Positions 43,576-55,410 of a DNA stretch of 64,000 nucleotides are shown piece after piece. The notes beneath the pieces are model-generated. The model worked only from the letters and a program-made list of their open reading frames with translations, ran no database searches and was not told the origin of the DNA. Position 1 is the first letter of the stretch. Every line of letters begins with the position of its first letter. Position numbers and translations under genes: made by a program. The stretch spans positions 410,926,299 to 410,990,298 of the forward strand of contig NC_053392.1 of the NCBI RefSeq assembly GCF_905171765.1, in the 5' to 3' direction. Origin of the DNA: Bufo bufo (lineage: Eukaryota; Chordata; Amphibia; Anura; Bufonidae).

Positions 43576-46500
43576 CTAATCTGCACAAGGGATGGACAGG
43601 TCCTGTGGGATCCATGCCTGGTTCATTTTTATGAACGTCAGCTTGTCCATTGGCTGTAGACAGGCGGCTGCGTTTGTCTGTAATGATGCCCCCTACCGTG
43701 CTGAATACACGTTCAGACAAAACGCTGGCCGCCGGGCAGGCCAGCACCTCCAAGGCATAAAAGGCTAGCTCTGGCCACGTGGACAATTTGGAGACCCAGA
43801 AATTGAATGGGGCCGAACCATCAGTCAGTACGTGGAGGGGTGTGCACAGGTACTGTTCCACCATGTTAGTGAAATGTTGCCTCCTGCTAACACGTTCCGT
43901 ATCAGGTGGTGGTGCAGTTAGCTGTGGCGTGGTGACAAAACTTTTCCACATCTCTGCCATGCTAACCCTGCCCTCAGAGGAGCTGGCCGTGACACAGCTG
44001 CGTTGGCGACCTCTTGCTCCTCATCTGCCTTCGCCTTGGGCTTCCACTTGTTCCCCTGTGACATTTGAGAATGCTCTCAGTAGCGCGTCTACCAACGTGC
44101 GCTTGTACTCACGCATCTTCCTATCATGCTCCAGTGCAGGAAGTAAGGTGGGCACATTGTCTTTGTACCGTGGATCCAGCAGGGTGGCAACCCAGTAGTC
44201 CGCACACGTTAAAATGTGGGCAACTCTGCTGTCGTTGCGCAGGCACTGCAGCATGTAGTCGCTCATGTGTGCCAGGCTGCCCAGAGGTAAGGACAAGCTG
44301 TCCTCTGTGGGAGGCGTATCGTCATCGTCCTGCGTTTCACCCCAGCCACGCACTAGTGATGGGCCCGAGCTGCGTTGGGTGCCACCCCGCTGTGAACATA
44401 CTTCATCCTCATCCTCCTCCACCTCCTCCTCATTCTCGTCCTCTTCGTCCTCCAGTAGTGGGCCCTGTCTGGCCACATTTGTACCTGGCCTCTGCTGTTG
44501 CAAAAAACCTCCCTCTGAGTCACTTCGAAGAGACTGGCCGGAAAGTGCTAAAAATGACCCCTCTTCCTCCTCCTCCTCCTGGGCCACCTCCTCTTCCATC
44601 ATCGCCCTAAGTGTTTTCTCAAGGAGACATAGAAGTGGTATTGTAACGCTGATAACGGCGTCATCGCCACTGGCCATGTTGGTGGAGTACTCGAAACAGC
44701 GCAACAGGGCACACAGGTCTCGCATGGAGGCCCAGTCATTGGTGGTGAAGTGGTGCTGTTCTGCAGTGTGACTGACCCGTGCGTGCTGCAGCTGAAACTC
44801 CACTATGGCCTTCTGCTGCTCGCACAGTCTGTCCAGCATGTGCAAGGTGGAGTTCCACCTGGTGGGCACGTCGCATATGAGGCGGTGAGCAGGAAGGCCG
44901 AAGTTACGCTGTAGAGCAGACAGGCGAGCAGCGGCATGATGTGAACGCCGGAAGCGCGAACAGACGGCCCGCACTTTATGCAGCAGCTCTGACATGTCGG
45001 GGTAGTTGCGAATGAACTTCTGCTCCACCAAATTCAGCACATGCGCCAGGCAAGGGATGTGCGTCAAACCGGCTAGTCCCAGAGCTGCAACGAGATTTCG
45101 CCCATTATCGCACACCACCAGGCCGGGCTTGAGGCTCACCGGCAGCAACCACTCGTCGGTCTGTTGTTCTATACCCCGCCACAACTCCTGTGCGGTGTGG
45201 GGCCTGTCCCCCAAACATATGAGTTTCAGAATGGCCTGCTGACATTTACCCCGGGCTGTGCTGAAGTTGGTGGTGAAGGTGTGTGGCTGACTGGATGAGC
45301 AGGTGGAAGAAGAGGAGGAGGAAGCTGAGTAGGAGGAGGAGGAGACAGGAGGCAAAGAATGTTGCCCTGCGATCCTTGGTGGCGGAAGGACGTGCGCCAA
45401 ACAGCTCTCCGCCTGGGGCCCAGCCGCCACTACATTTACCCAGTGTGCAGTTAGGGAGATATAGCGTCCCTGGCCGTGCTTACTGGTCCACGTATCTGTG
45501 GTTAGGTGGACCTTGCCACAGATGGCGTTGCGCAGTGCACACTTGATTTTATCGGATACTTGGTTGTGCAGGGAAGGCACGGCTCTCTTGGAGAAGTAGT
45601 GCCGGCTGGGAACAACATACTGTGGGACAGAAAGCGACATGAGCTGTTTGAAGCTGTCTGTGTCCACCAGCCTAAATGACAGCATTTCATAGGCCAGTAG
45701 TTTAGAAATGCTGGCATTCAGGGCCAGGGATCGAGGGTGGCTAGGTGGGAATTTACGCTTTCTCTCAAATGTTTGTGAGATGGAGAGCTGAACGCTGCCG
45801 TGTGACATGGTTGAGATGCTTGGTGACGCAGGTGGTGGTGTTGGTGGTACATCCCATGTTTGCTGGGCGGCAGGTGCCAACGTTCCTCCAGAGGCGGAGG
45901 AAGAGGCCGAGGCGGCAGCAGCAGAAGAGGTCGAGGCGGCAGCAGCAGAAGAGGTAGCAGGGGGAGCCTGAGTGACTTCCTTGTTTTTAAGGTGTTTACT
46001 TCACTGCAGTTCATGCTTTGCATGCAGGTGCCTGGTCATGCAGGTTGTGCTAAGGTTCAGAACGTTAATCAGGCTCTGATGGCACAGCGTGCAAACCACT
46101 CGGGTCTTGTCGTCAGCACATTGTTTGAAGAAGTGCCATGCCAGGGAACTCCTTGAAGCTGCCTTTGGGGTGCTCGGTCCCAGATGGCGGCGGTCAGTAG
46201 CAGGCGGAGTCTCTTGGCGGCGGGTGTTCTGGTTTTGCCCACTGCTCCCCTTTTGTCTTTTGCTACGCTGTTGGCTCGGTCTCACCACTGCCTCTTCCTC
46301 CGAACTGTGAAAGTCAGTGGCATGACCTTCATTCCATGTGGGGTCTAGGACCTCATCGTCCCCTGCATCGTCTTCATCCCTGACCTCCTGTTCAGTCTGC
46401 ACACTGCAGAAAGACGCAGCAGTTGGAACCTGTGTTTCGTCATCATCAGAGACGTGCTGAGGTGGTATTCCCATGTCCTCATCATCAGGAAACATAAGTG

Positions 46501-46975
46501 GTTGTGCGTTAGTGCATTCTATGTCTTCCACCGCTGGGAAAGGGCTAGGTGGATGCCCTTGGGAAACCCTGCCAGCAGAGTCTTCAAATAGCATAAGAGA
46601 CTGCTGCATAACTTGAGGCTCAGACAGTTTCCCTGATATGCATGGGGGTGATGTGACAGACTGATGGGCTTGGTTTTCATGCGCCATCTGTGCGCTTTCT
46701 GCAGAAGACTGGGTGGGAGATAATGTGAACGTGCTGGATCCACTCTCGGCCACCCAATTGACTAATGCCTGTACCTGCTCCGGCCTTACTATACTTAGAA
46801 CGGCATTGGGCCCCACCAAATATCCCTGTAAATTCTGGCGGCTACTGGGACCTGAGGTAGTTGGTACACTAGGACATGTGGCTGTGGCAGAACGGCCACG
46901 TCCTCTTCCAGCACCAGAGGGTCCACTAACACCACCACGACCATGTCCGCGTCCCTTACTAGATGTTTTCCTCAT
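43576..46975 (-). pseudogene. hAT transposase, copy 4, two in-frame stops and one small deletion
   Basis: This would be a BED-type hAT transposase acting in the nucleus, about 1,130 residues. The frame from ATG 46975 is continuous except for TGA at 46001-46003 and at 44021-44023. Residues 1-50 are Gly/Arg-rich; a BED finger (SLAWHFFKQCADDKTRVVC, then C..C and H...H) ends at the first stop. Then come DTWTSKHGQGRY, CDNGRNLVAAL with a catalytic-type Asp, IPCLAHVLNLV, a long acidic insert (about 44400-44560), and hATC (FWVSKLSTWPEL, ACPAASVLSERVFSTVGG). A small deletion near 43645 shifts the last 20 or so residues; the ancestral stop is at 43576-43578. Copy 3 has TGG where the first TGA stands. 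Confidence 0.92.
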
Positions 46976-47119
46976 TGTTACCGTTCACCACAATAAGAAA
47001 AATATTATTTGGCCCAATGTATTGAATTCAAATTCAGGCCTTTTTTTACAGACACCTAACACTATCTGGCTATCTATTTAGGTACTGTATTACACTAATA
47101 CAGGCACAGCAGTAATGAC

Positions 47120-47583
47120 AGATTTAGCTGAATATAAATTTGAGGCCTATTATTTAGGCGCTGGGTGACAGGTATACGTTTACGGACAGAATTAGACTTG
47201 GATATGCACAGTAGCATGTGTGTGAAGTTATTGAGAATGACCCTATCAGCACCTTGAATCTAATATACCCTTTTAGGGATAGATTTAAAGTAGGCCTGAT
47301 ACAGCAGAAACCACTAATTTAGGAAATTGCTAGGTTGGGAATTGTATTTCAACCCAGAACAAAAACTGTGCTTTTACGGACACAAAATAACTTGAGCAGC
47401 TACAGCAATAGCCACAGATTTAGCTGAATATAAATTTGAGGCCTATTATTTAGGCGCTGGGTGACAGGTATACGTTTACGGACAGAATTAGACTTGGATA
47501 TGCACAGTAGCGTGTGTGTGAAGTTATTGAGAATGACCCTATCAGCACCTTGAATCTAATATACACTTTTAGGGATAGATTTA
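47120..47583. repeat. Two direct copies of a 165 bp block in hAT copy 4
   Basis: GATTTAGCTGAATATAAATT through CTTTTAGGGATAGATTTAAA occurs at about 47121-47288 and 47414-47583, about 294 bp apart, with one or two differences. The second copy ends at the TTAA used as the insertion site in hAT copy 1. Confidence 0.85.
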
Positions 47584-47584
47584 A

Positions 47585-47860
47585 ATAACCACACTATTGA
47601 TGGTTAAATGGACTTGGTGGCAGCTTGCCCCTGATGTAGGATATAGCCAAAAAATAACCACACTATTGATGGTTAAATGGACTTGGTGGCAGCTTGCCCC
47701 TGATGTAGGATATAGCCAAAAAATAACCACACTATTGATGGTTAAATGGACTTGGTGGCAGTTTGCCCTTGATGTAGGATATAGCCAAAAAATAACCACA
47801 CTATTGATGGTTAAATGGACTTGGTGGCAGCTTGTGCTGGCGCACCACAAGCCACAAAAT
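47585..47860. repeat. 69 bp minisatellite in hAT copy 4, four copies
   Basis: Units start at 47585, 47654, 47723 and 47792; same unit as at 1038-1424 where there are about six. The last unit changes into unique sequence (GCTGGCGCACCACAAGC). Confidence 0.93.
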
Positions 47861-48341
47861 GGCCGCCGATCACCCCAGAAAAAAGTGACTGAAAAACGCT
47901 CTGGGCAGCATAAAAACAGTGAGCAATTGAATAGCAGCAGTTCAATGATCCACAGCTGTAGATCGATCACTGTCTTAAGTGTTTTAGAGGAGTTAATCAC
48001 AGCCTAATCTCGCCCTAACGTCGCAGCTGCAACCTCTCCCTACACTTGTAACAGCAGAGTGACGTGCAGCGCTACGTGACCCAAGCTTATATAGAGGCTG
48101 GGTCACATGCTGCACTGGCCAATCACAGCCATGCCAATAGTAGGCATGGCTGTGATGGCCTCTTGGGGCAAGTAGTATGACGCTTGTTGATTGCCTGCTT
48201 TGCAGCCTTTCAAAAAGCGCCAAGAAAGCACGGAACACCGAACCCGAACCCGGACTTTTACGAAAATGTATACAGTTCGGGTTCGCTCATCCCTAATTTT
48301 CAGTGCTAGCTGAGCGAAAACTGTTATCACAAAACAAATGT

Positions 48342-48480
48342 TAAAGGGGTTATCCAACCCCAATAATGCCCCCCAAAATGCCCGGACCCCTCATACTGGT
48401 CATACTTACATGGCCACATGAACTCCCCCCCTCACTCCCACAAAAAAAAAAAAAAAAAATTCACAGAAGAACGGCAATTA
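48342..48480. other. Single T2-like MITE end and poly-A tract
   Basis: TTAAAGGGGTTATCCAACCC at 48342 resembles a T2/Kolobok MITE terminus. No inverse partner is seen; it runs into an A tract at 48441-48459 and then the next MITE. Confidence 0.5.
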
Positions 48481-48485
48481 AGGGG

Positions 48486-49006
48486 GGGTTCACGTCAGCG
48501 TTATGTATTCCGTTATGGCTTTCCGTTACAATGGAAAATGACAGAATCCATAAGACGGAAGTCAAAACGGAAGCCTTTAAGATGCATTCCATTTTGATCT
48601 GTCATAATATAAGTCTAAGGTAATCATAACGGATCCGTCTGGTTCCCGTTATGTAAAACGGAAAACAAAGTCCTGTTGACAGGACTTTTTTGTCTGTTCT
48701 GCATAACGGGAACCAGACGGGTCTGTTATGATTCCCATAGACTTCTATTATGACGGAAAGCAAAATGGAATGCCTTTTAAAGGCTTCCGTTTTGCATTCT
48801 GTCATAATACAAATCTATGGGCAGCATAATGGATCCGTCCTGGTTTCCGTTATGCAGGACTGGACTCCTGCATAATGGATCCGTTATGCTGCCCATAGAA
48901 TTGTATTATGAAGGATCAAAACGGAATGCCTCTTAGTCTTATGAATTCCATCATTTTCCGTTATAACGGAAAACCATAACGGAATACATAACACTGATGT
49001 GAACCC
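48486..49006. mobile_element. MITE with GGGTTCAC inverted ends
   Basis: Inverted ends GGGTTCACGTCAGCGTTATG (48486) and CATAACACTGATGTGAACCC (to 49006), with further inverted pairs CATAACGGATCCGT/ACGGATCCGTTATG inside. No coding region. A target duplication is not evident. Confidence 0.75.
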
Positions 49007-49579
49007 ACCAAAAGTCGTATTCTTTTTCCTATTAATACACCCATAAAAAAGAAACATAACAATCACAATTCACCTCAGAACGGCTAATGGGACGTACGTA
49101 TATTTCCTTTTAACCACCTCAGCCCCCAGTGCTTAAACACCCTGAAAGACCAGGCCACTTTTTACACTTCTGACCTACACTACTTTCACCGTTTATTGAT
49201 CGGTCATGCAACTTACCACCCAAATGAATTTTACCTCCTTTTCTTCTCACTAATAGAGCTTTCATTTGGTGGTATTTCATTGCTGCTGACATTTTTACTT
49301 TTTTTGTTATTAATCGAAATTTAACGATTTTTTTGCAAAAAAATGACATTTTTCACTTTCAGTTGTAAAATTTTGCAAAAAAAAACGAGATCCATATATA
49401 AATTTTGCTCTAAATTTATTGTTCTACGTGTCTTTGATAAAAAAAAAATGTTTGGGTAAAAAAAAAATGGTTTGGGTAAAAGTTATAGCGTTTACAAACT
49501 ATGGTACAAAAATGTGAATTTCCGCTTTTTGAAGCAGCTCTGACTTTCTGAGCACCTGTCATGTTTCCTGAGGTTCTAC

Positions 49580-52300
49580 AATGCCCAGACAGTACAAACA
49601 CCCCACAAATGACCCCATTTCGGAAAGTAGACACCCTAAGGTATTCGCTGATGGGCATAGTGAGTTCATAGAACTTTTTATTTTTTGTCACAAGTTAGCG
49701 GAAAATGATGATTTTTTTTTTTTTTTTCTTACAAAGTCTCATATTCCACTAACTTATGACAAAAAATAAAAAGTTCTATGAACTCACTATGCCCATCACG
49801 AAATACCTTGGGGTCTCTTCTTTTCAAAATGGGGTCACTTGTGGGGTAGTTATACTGCCCTGGCATTCTAGGGGCCCAAATGTGTGGTAAGGAGTTTGAA
49901 ATCAAATTCTGTAAAAAATGACCAGTGAAATCCGAAAGGTGCTCTTTGGAATATGGGCCCCTTTGCCCACCTAGGCTGCAAAAAAGTGTCACACATCTGG
50001 TATCTCTGTATTCAGGAGAAGTTGAGGAATGTGTTTTGGGGTGTCTTTTTACATATACCCATGCTGGGTGAGATAAATATCTTGGTCAAATGCCAACTTT
50101 GTACAAAAAAATGGGAAAAGTTGTCTTTTGCCAAGATATTTCTCTCACCCAGCATGGGTATATGTAAAATGACACCCCAAAACACATTCCCCAACTTCTC
50201 CTGAGTACGGAGATACCAGATGTGTGACACTTTTTTGCAGCCTAGGTGGGCAAAGGGGCCCATATTCCAAAGAGCACCTTTCGGATTTCACTGGTCATTT
50301 TTTACAGAATTTGATTTCAAACTCCTTACCACACATTTGGGCCCCTAGAATGCCAGGGCAGTATAACTACCCCACAAGTGACCCAATTTTGGAAAGAAGA
50401 CACCCCAATGTATTCGCTGATGGGCATAGTGAGTTCATGGAAGTTTTTATTTTTTGTCACAAGTTAGTGGAATATGAGACTTTGTAAGAAAAAAATAAAT
50501 TAAAAAAAAATCATAATTTTCCACTAACTTGTGACAAAAAATAAAAAATTCTAGGAACTCGCCATGCCCCTCACGGAATACCTTGGGGTGTCTTCTTTCC
50601 AAAATGGGGTCACTTGTGGGGTAGTTATACTGCCCTGGCATTTTCCAGGGGCCCTAATGTGTGGTAAGTAGGTAAATGACCTGTGAAATCCGAAAGGTGC
50701 TCTTTGGAATGTGGGCCCCTTTGCCCACCTAGGCTGCAAAAAAGTGTCACACATCTGGTATCTCCGTACTCTGAGGAAGTTGGGGAATGTGTTTTGGGGT
50801 GTCATTTTACATATACCCATGCTGGGTGAGAGAAATATCTTGGCAAAAGACAACTTTTCCCATTTTTTTATACAAAGTTGGCATTTGACCAAGATATTTA
50901 TCTCACCCAGCATGGGTATATGTAAAAAGACACCCCAAAACACATTCCTCAACTTCTCCTGAATACAGAGATACCAGATGTGTGACACTTTTTTGCAGCC
51001 TAGGTGGGCAAAGGGGCCCATATTCCAAAGAGCACCTTTCGGATTTCACTGGTCATTTTTTACAGAATTTGATTTCAAACTCCTTACCACACATTTGGGC
51101 CCCTAGAATGCCAGGGCAGTATAACTACCCCACAAGTGACTCCATTTTGGAAAGAAGACACCCCAAGGTATTTGCTGATGGGCATAGTGAGTTCATGGAA
51201 GTTTCTATTTTTTGTCACAAGTTAGTGGAATATGAGACTTTGTAAGAAAAAAATAAATAAAATAAAAATCATCATTTTCCACTAACTTGTGACAAAAAAT
51301 AAAAAATTCTAGGAACTCGCCATGCCCCTTACGGAATACCTTGGGGTGTCTTCTTTCCAAAATGGGGTCACTTGTGGGGTAGTTATACTGCCCTGGCATT
51401 TTCCAGGGGCCCTAATGTGTGGTAAGTAGGTAAATGACCTGTGAAATCCGAAAGGTGCTCTTTGGAATGTGAGCCCCTTTGCCCACCTAGGCTGCAAAAA
51501 AGTGTCACACATGTGGTATCTCCGTACTCGGGAGAAGTTGGGGAATGTGTTTTGGGGTGTCATTTTACATATACCCATGCTGGGTGAGATAAATATCTTG
51601 GTCAAATGCCAACTTTGTATAAAAAAATGGGAAAAGTTGTCTTTTGCCAAGATATTTCTCTCACCCAGCATGGGTATATGTAAAATGACACCCCAAAACA
51701 CATTCCCCAACTTTTCCTGAGTACGGCGATACCAGATGTGTGACACTTTTTTGCAGCCTAAATGCGCAAAGGGGCCCACATTCCTTTTATGAGGGCATTT
51801 TTAGACATTTGGATCCCAGACTTCTTCTCACGCTTTGGGGCCCCTAGAATGCCAGGGCAGTATAAATACCCCACATGTGACCCCATTTTGGAAAGAAGAC
51901 ACCCCAAGGCATTCAATGAGGGGCATGGCGAGTTCATAGAAATTTTTTTTTTTTGGCACAAGTTAGCGGAAATTGATTTTATTTATTTTTTTCTCACAAA
52001 GTCTCCCTTTCCGCTAACTTGGGACAAAAATTTCAATCTTTCATGGACTCAATATGCCCCTCACGGAATACCGGGGGGTGTCTTCTTTCCGAAATGGGGT
52101 CACATGTGGGGTATTTATACTGCCCTGGCATTCTAGGGGCCCTAAAGCGTGAGAAGAAGTCTGGAATATAAATGTCTAAAAAATTTTAAGCATTTGGATT
52201 CCGTGAGGGGTATGGTGAGTTCATGTGAGATTTAATTTTTTGACACAAGTTAGTGGAATATGAGACTTTGTAAGAAAAAAAAAAAAATTTCCGCTAACTT
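49580..52300. repeat. Alternating inverted repeats, about 380 bp, seven symmetry centres
   Basis: Symmetry centres lie near 49720, 50105, 50487, 50866, 51245, 51624 and 51985. Two types alternate: one around TTTTTGTCACAAGTTAGTGG and one around GGGTATATGTAAAATGACAC. Direct repeats of the same orientation are 758 bp apart: identical peptide frames start at 49953, 50711 and 51469 on the plus strand. The reverse frames mirror them. A long transcript would fold into a series of hairpins. Confidence 0.9.
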
Positions 52301-52319
52301 GGGCCAAAAAAATGTCTGA

Positions 52320-53400
52320 ATGGAGCCTTACAGAGGGGTGATCAATGACAGGGGGGGTGATCAATGACAGGGGGGTGATCAATGACAGGGGGGTGATCAA
52401 TGACAGGGGGGTGATCAGGGAGTCTATATGGGGTGATCACCACAGTCATTGATCACGCCCCTGTAAGGCTCCATTCAGACGTCCGTGTGCGTTTTGCGGA
52501 TCCGATCCATCTATCAGTGGATCCGTAAAAATCATGCGGACATCTGAATGGAGCTTTACAGGGGGTTGATCAATGACAGGGGGGTAATCAATGACAGGGG
52601 GGTGATCAGGGAGTCTATATGGGGTGATCACCACAGTCATTGATCATGCCCCTGTAAGGCTCCATTCAGACGTCCGTGTGCGTTTTGCGGATCCAATCCA
52701 TCTATCAGTGGATCCGTAAAAATCATGCGGACATCTGAATGGAGCTTTACAGGGGGGTGATCAATGACAGGGGGGTAATCAATGACAGGGGGGTGATCAG
52801 GGAGTCTATATGGGGTGATCACCACAGTCATTGATCATGCCCCTGTAAGGCTCCATTCAGACGTCCGTGTGCGTTTTGCGGATCCGATCCATCTATCAGT
52901 GGATCCGTAAAAATCATGCGGACGTCTGAATGGAGCTTTACAGGGGGGTGATCAATGACAGGGGGGTAATCAATGACAGGGGGGTGATCAGGGAGTCTAT
53001 ATGGGGTGATCACCACAGTCATTGATCATGCCCCTGTAAGGCTCCATTCAGACGTCCGTGTGCGTTTTGCGGATCCGATCCATCTATCAGTGGATCCGTA
53101 AAAATCATGCAGACGTCTGAATGGAGCTTTACAGGGGGGTGATCAATGACAGGGGTGTAATCAATGACAGGGGGGTGATCAGGGAGTCTATATGGGGTGA
53201 TCACCACAGTCATTGATCATGCCCCTGTAAGGCTCCATTCAGACGTCCGTGTGCGTTTTGCGGATCCGATCCATCTATCAGTGGATCCGTAAAAATCATG
53301 CGGACATCTGAATGGAGCTTTACAGGGGTGTGATCAATGACAGGGGGGTAATCAATGACAGGGGGGTGATCAGGGAGTCTATATGGGGTGATCAGGGGTG
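52320..53400. repeat. 191 bp tandem array
   Basis: Five to six units with exact 191 bp steps: matching frames start at 52446, 52637, 52828 and 53019 on the minus strand. Units combine GGGGTGATCAATGACAG motifs with TTTTGCGGATCCGATCC. The matching array in copy 1 is at 1-640. Confidence 0.93.
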
Positions 53401-53479
53401 ATCAAGGGTGAATAAGGGGTTAATAAGTGACGGGGGGGTGTAGTGTAGTGTGGTGCTTGGTGCAACATATTACTGAGCT

Positions 53480-53803
53480 ACCTGTGTCCTCTGGTGGTCG
53501 ATCCAAACAAAGGGGACCACCAGAGGACCAGGTAGCAGGTATATTAGACGCTGTTATCATAACAGCGTCTAATATACCTGTTAGGGGTTTAAAAATTACA
53601 TCTCCAGCCTGCCAGCGAACGATCGCCGCTGGCAGGCTGGAGATCCACTTTCTTACCTTCCGTTCCTGTGAGCGCGCGCGCCTGTGTGCGCGCGTTCACA
53701 GGAAATCTCGGCCATCGCGAAAGGACGCGCCGGCGCGTCCACTCGGAATGAATCAACCACCTCCAGGACGCGTCTGTGCGTACAGCGGTCCGGAGGTGGT
53801 TAA
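53480..53803. repeat. Hairpin chain at right end, copy 2
   Basis: Same series of six hairpins as at 712-1037: stems TCCTCTGGTGGTC, GGTATATTAGACGCTGTT, ATCTCCAGCCTGCCAGCG, a GC-alternating stem, GGACGCGCC and ACCACCTCC. Small differences (for example CGCGTCTCGTGAG versus CGGCCATCGCGAA between hairpins) lie mostly in loops or spacers. Confidence 0.85.
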
Positions 53804-54341
53804 TACACCACGTAATTGGCTGTAGTACAATGTAACTTCACCGCTGAACAGCACTTATGACATATTTTTTCCTTTTTTTCCTTTTTTTTTTCTATTAAAC
53901 CCCCCCACCCCCAAAAAAAAGTAAAACAATGTAAAATCAATGCAGTACGGCTAATAGGACCTAAGTATCTTTCCTATTAATACACCCTGTAAATGGCTGT
54001 ATCACATAGAACTTGCACCCAAATCACAAGCAAGGTTTGCTGGAATTAGTGATGTATCATATAGTGCAAACAACCTAAAAGCAGCAATATAACTGCAATT
54101 TGGATCCCCAATTAGTGCAGCAAGGTGTAATAGTAATTGCTCCTGTTCTCCTTTTATAGTGTAGATGATGCCTCCCTATCCTTTCCCTACACCTTAAATA
54201 ATCTTTCCCTGAACTTATAAATAGTTTTTTCAGCACAATGAAGTCTTTCCTAATACTGTCCCTAGCGCCTGCTGATGTGTCTACCTGCACTAAGCACACT
54301 GGAAAATGGCAGAATCCAAGATGGCTGAGGCTATTTATAGG
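53804..54341. other. Non-coding host-type repeat flank
   Basis: 53925-53990 resembles the interrupted sequence on the left of the TTAA element (CCTATTAATACACCC also at 49028). Remaining sequence is AT-rich with poly-T and poly-C tracts at 53870-53920. No gene was recognised. Confidence 0.5.
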
Positions 54342-54349
54342 GCTGTAAC

Positions 54350-54554
54350 CAGTGGCGTACATAGAGAAGTAAAGGCCCCATAGCAATGATTAAACCAGGC
54401 CCCCCACACAGGACAGAAGGGTTTCCGCCTAAACCCCTTTCAATGACCCTTGGGCCATTTTTTCCACTGCCTCGTTTGCTAAAAGTTTTCACCTCCAGTA
54501 GCCCTGGGCCCTATAGCAGTAGCATGGTCTACCGCTATGGTAGTTACGCCTCTG
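54350..54554. mobile_element. 205 bp hAT-type MITE
   Basis: Inverted ends CAGTGGCGTACAT (54350) and GTTACGCCTCTG (to 54554). GCTGTAAC (54342-54349) and GCTGTGAC (54555-54562) form an 8 bp target duplication with one change, which indicates the hAT superfamily. Confidence 0.85.
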
Positions 54555-54639
54555 GCTGTGACACCACAGGGGCTGGGTGGCTGGCTGCTGATTGGCTGCA
54601 TGCATGGCATTGTGGGTGATCCCTCATTCCCAGAGTTCT

Positions 54640-54788
54640 TTGCTCCATGTCCTAACACATGCAGAAGCCATTTTAGGAAAAAATGTGATTCGTTACCACG
54701 AAGTGTGAGGAAATTTGACTTCAGTGGACATTTTTCCTGAAATTTGGATCGAATTCCACTTTGTCAACTTCGATTCGTTCATCTCTAG
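54640..54788. mobile_element. One end of a hAT-like element
   Basis: CTTCGATTCGTTCATCTCTA ends at about 54787; its inverse (TAGAGATGAACGAATCGAAG) resembles the hAT termini in this window. No matching left end was found nearby, so it is probably truncated. Confidence 0.5.
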
Positions 54789-55235
54789 TCAGAACCAATG
54801 AAGCAGGAATGAATAACATCTGAAGTACTAAAGCAATATGGACCTATTGCTCAGGTAATGGAACGTGGAGGGAAAAATTCAGTGGCGCATTAGCTGGGTG
54901 CCAAAGGTTTTGGTGCATGATGGCCTCTTAAAGAACCTAGATTCAGCACATGCAAACAAGTGGCTTCCATCAGCTAAAGGGCTACAGTGGTAAGCAAAAC
55001 ACTGCTAACACAGACTCCGACCAGGAGAGCATAAAGGGAGAGTAGGGCACCAGGCATGGAGGGCTGGAGATGAATAGCAGCAGATGAGAGGATGGATCTG
55101 AATACAGAGACCTCAAGGTGGGACACAAAGCATGTCAGATAGGAAAATGGTGTGCTTTTCTATAGTGTATCTAATGCTAATAATGTAACTCGATGTATTT
55201 CTAATATTGTAGTTGTAGAGGGAAGTCAGGTGGGC
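54789..55235. other. Non-coding sequence
   Basis: No gene, repeat ends or RNA gene recognised. Confidence 0.4.
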
Positions 55236-55281
<46 letters not shown>

Positions 55282-55336
55282 GCTTTCCCCCAGATATATA
55301 TATGTGGGCTTATATCTGCCCATTCATGCCCCAGTT

Positions 55337-55390
<54 letters not shown>

Positions 55391-55410
55391 GATGTGCCCC
55401 AAGCATCTAT
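55236..55410. repeat. TA microsatellites
   Basis: (TA)n at about 55238-55279 and 55354-55386, separated by mixed TATA/GTGT sequence. Tyr/Ile-rich open frames across it are artefacts. Confidence 0.95.

Larger units (their letters stand above)
42138..48295 (-). mobile_element. hAT element copy 4 (6.2 kb), nearly intact
   Basis: ATTTTCAG is repeated exactly at 42130-42137 and 48296-48303. Ends are TAGAGTTGAGCGAAC (42138) and GTTCGCTCATCCCTA (to 48295). The transposase is on the minus strand (46975-43576). Downstream of it is a tandem array (42428-43450); upstream are a duplicated 165 bp block and a 69 bp minisatellite. The right 700 bp is almost identical to hAT copy 1. Confidence 0.96.
49110..53803. 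mobile_element. Complete 4.7 kb non-autonomous TTAA transposon (copy 2)
   Basis: Ends are TTAACCACCTC at 49110 and GAGGTGGTTAA to 53803, TTAA duplicated. The flanks CTAATGGGACGTACGTATAT..TTAA and TTAATACACCACGTAATTGG join to a sequence closely matched by 53950-53998 (CTAATAGGACCTAAGTATCT..TTAATACACC), which shows what the empty site looked like. Inside are a left unique part (49120-49580), alternating inverted repeats (49580-52300), a 191 bp tandem array (52320-53400) and a hairpin chain. No transposase gene; every open frame reads through repeats. Piggybac-like is the best guess from TTAA and CCACCTC ends. Confidence 0.87.

Noticed and set aside
49953..51779. Series of similar open frames on both strands
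   Set aside because: They mirror the inverted repeats of the TTAA element and are not conserved as proteins.
52446..53213. Four tandem 64-residue frames
   Set aside because: Generated by the 191 bp array, which shifts frame at every unit; repeat by-product.
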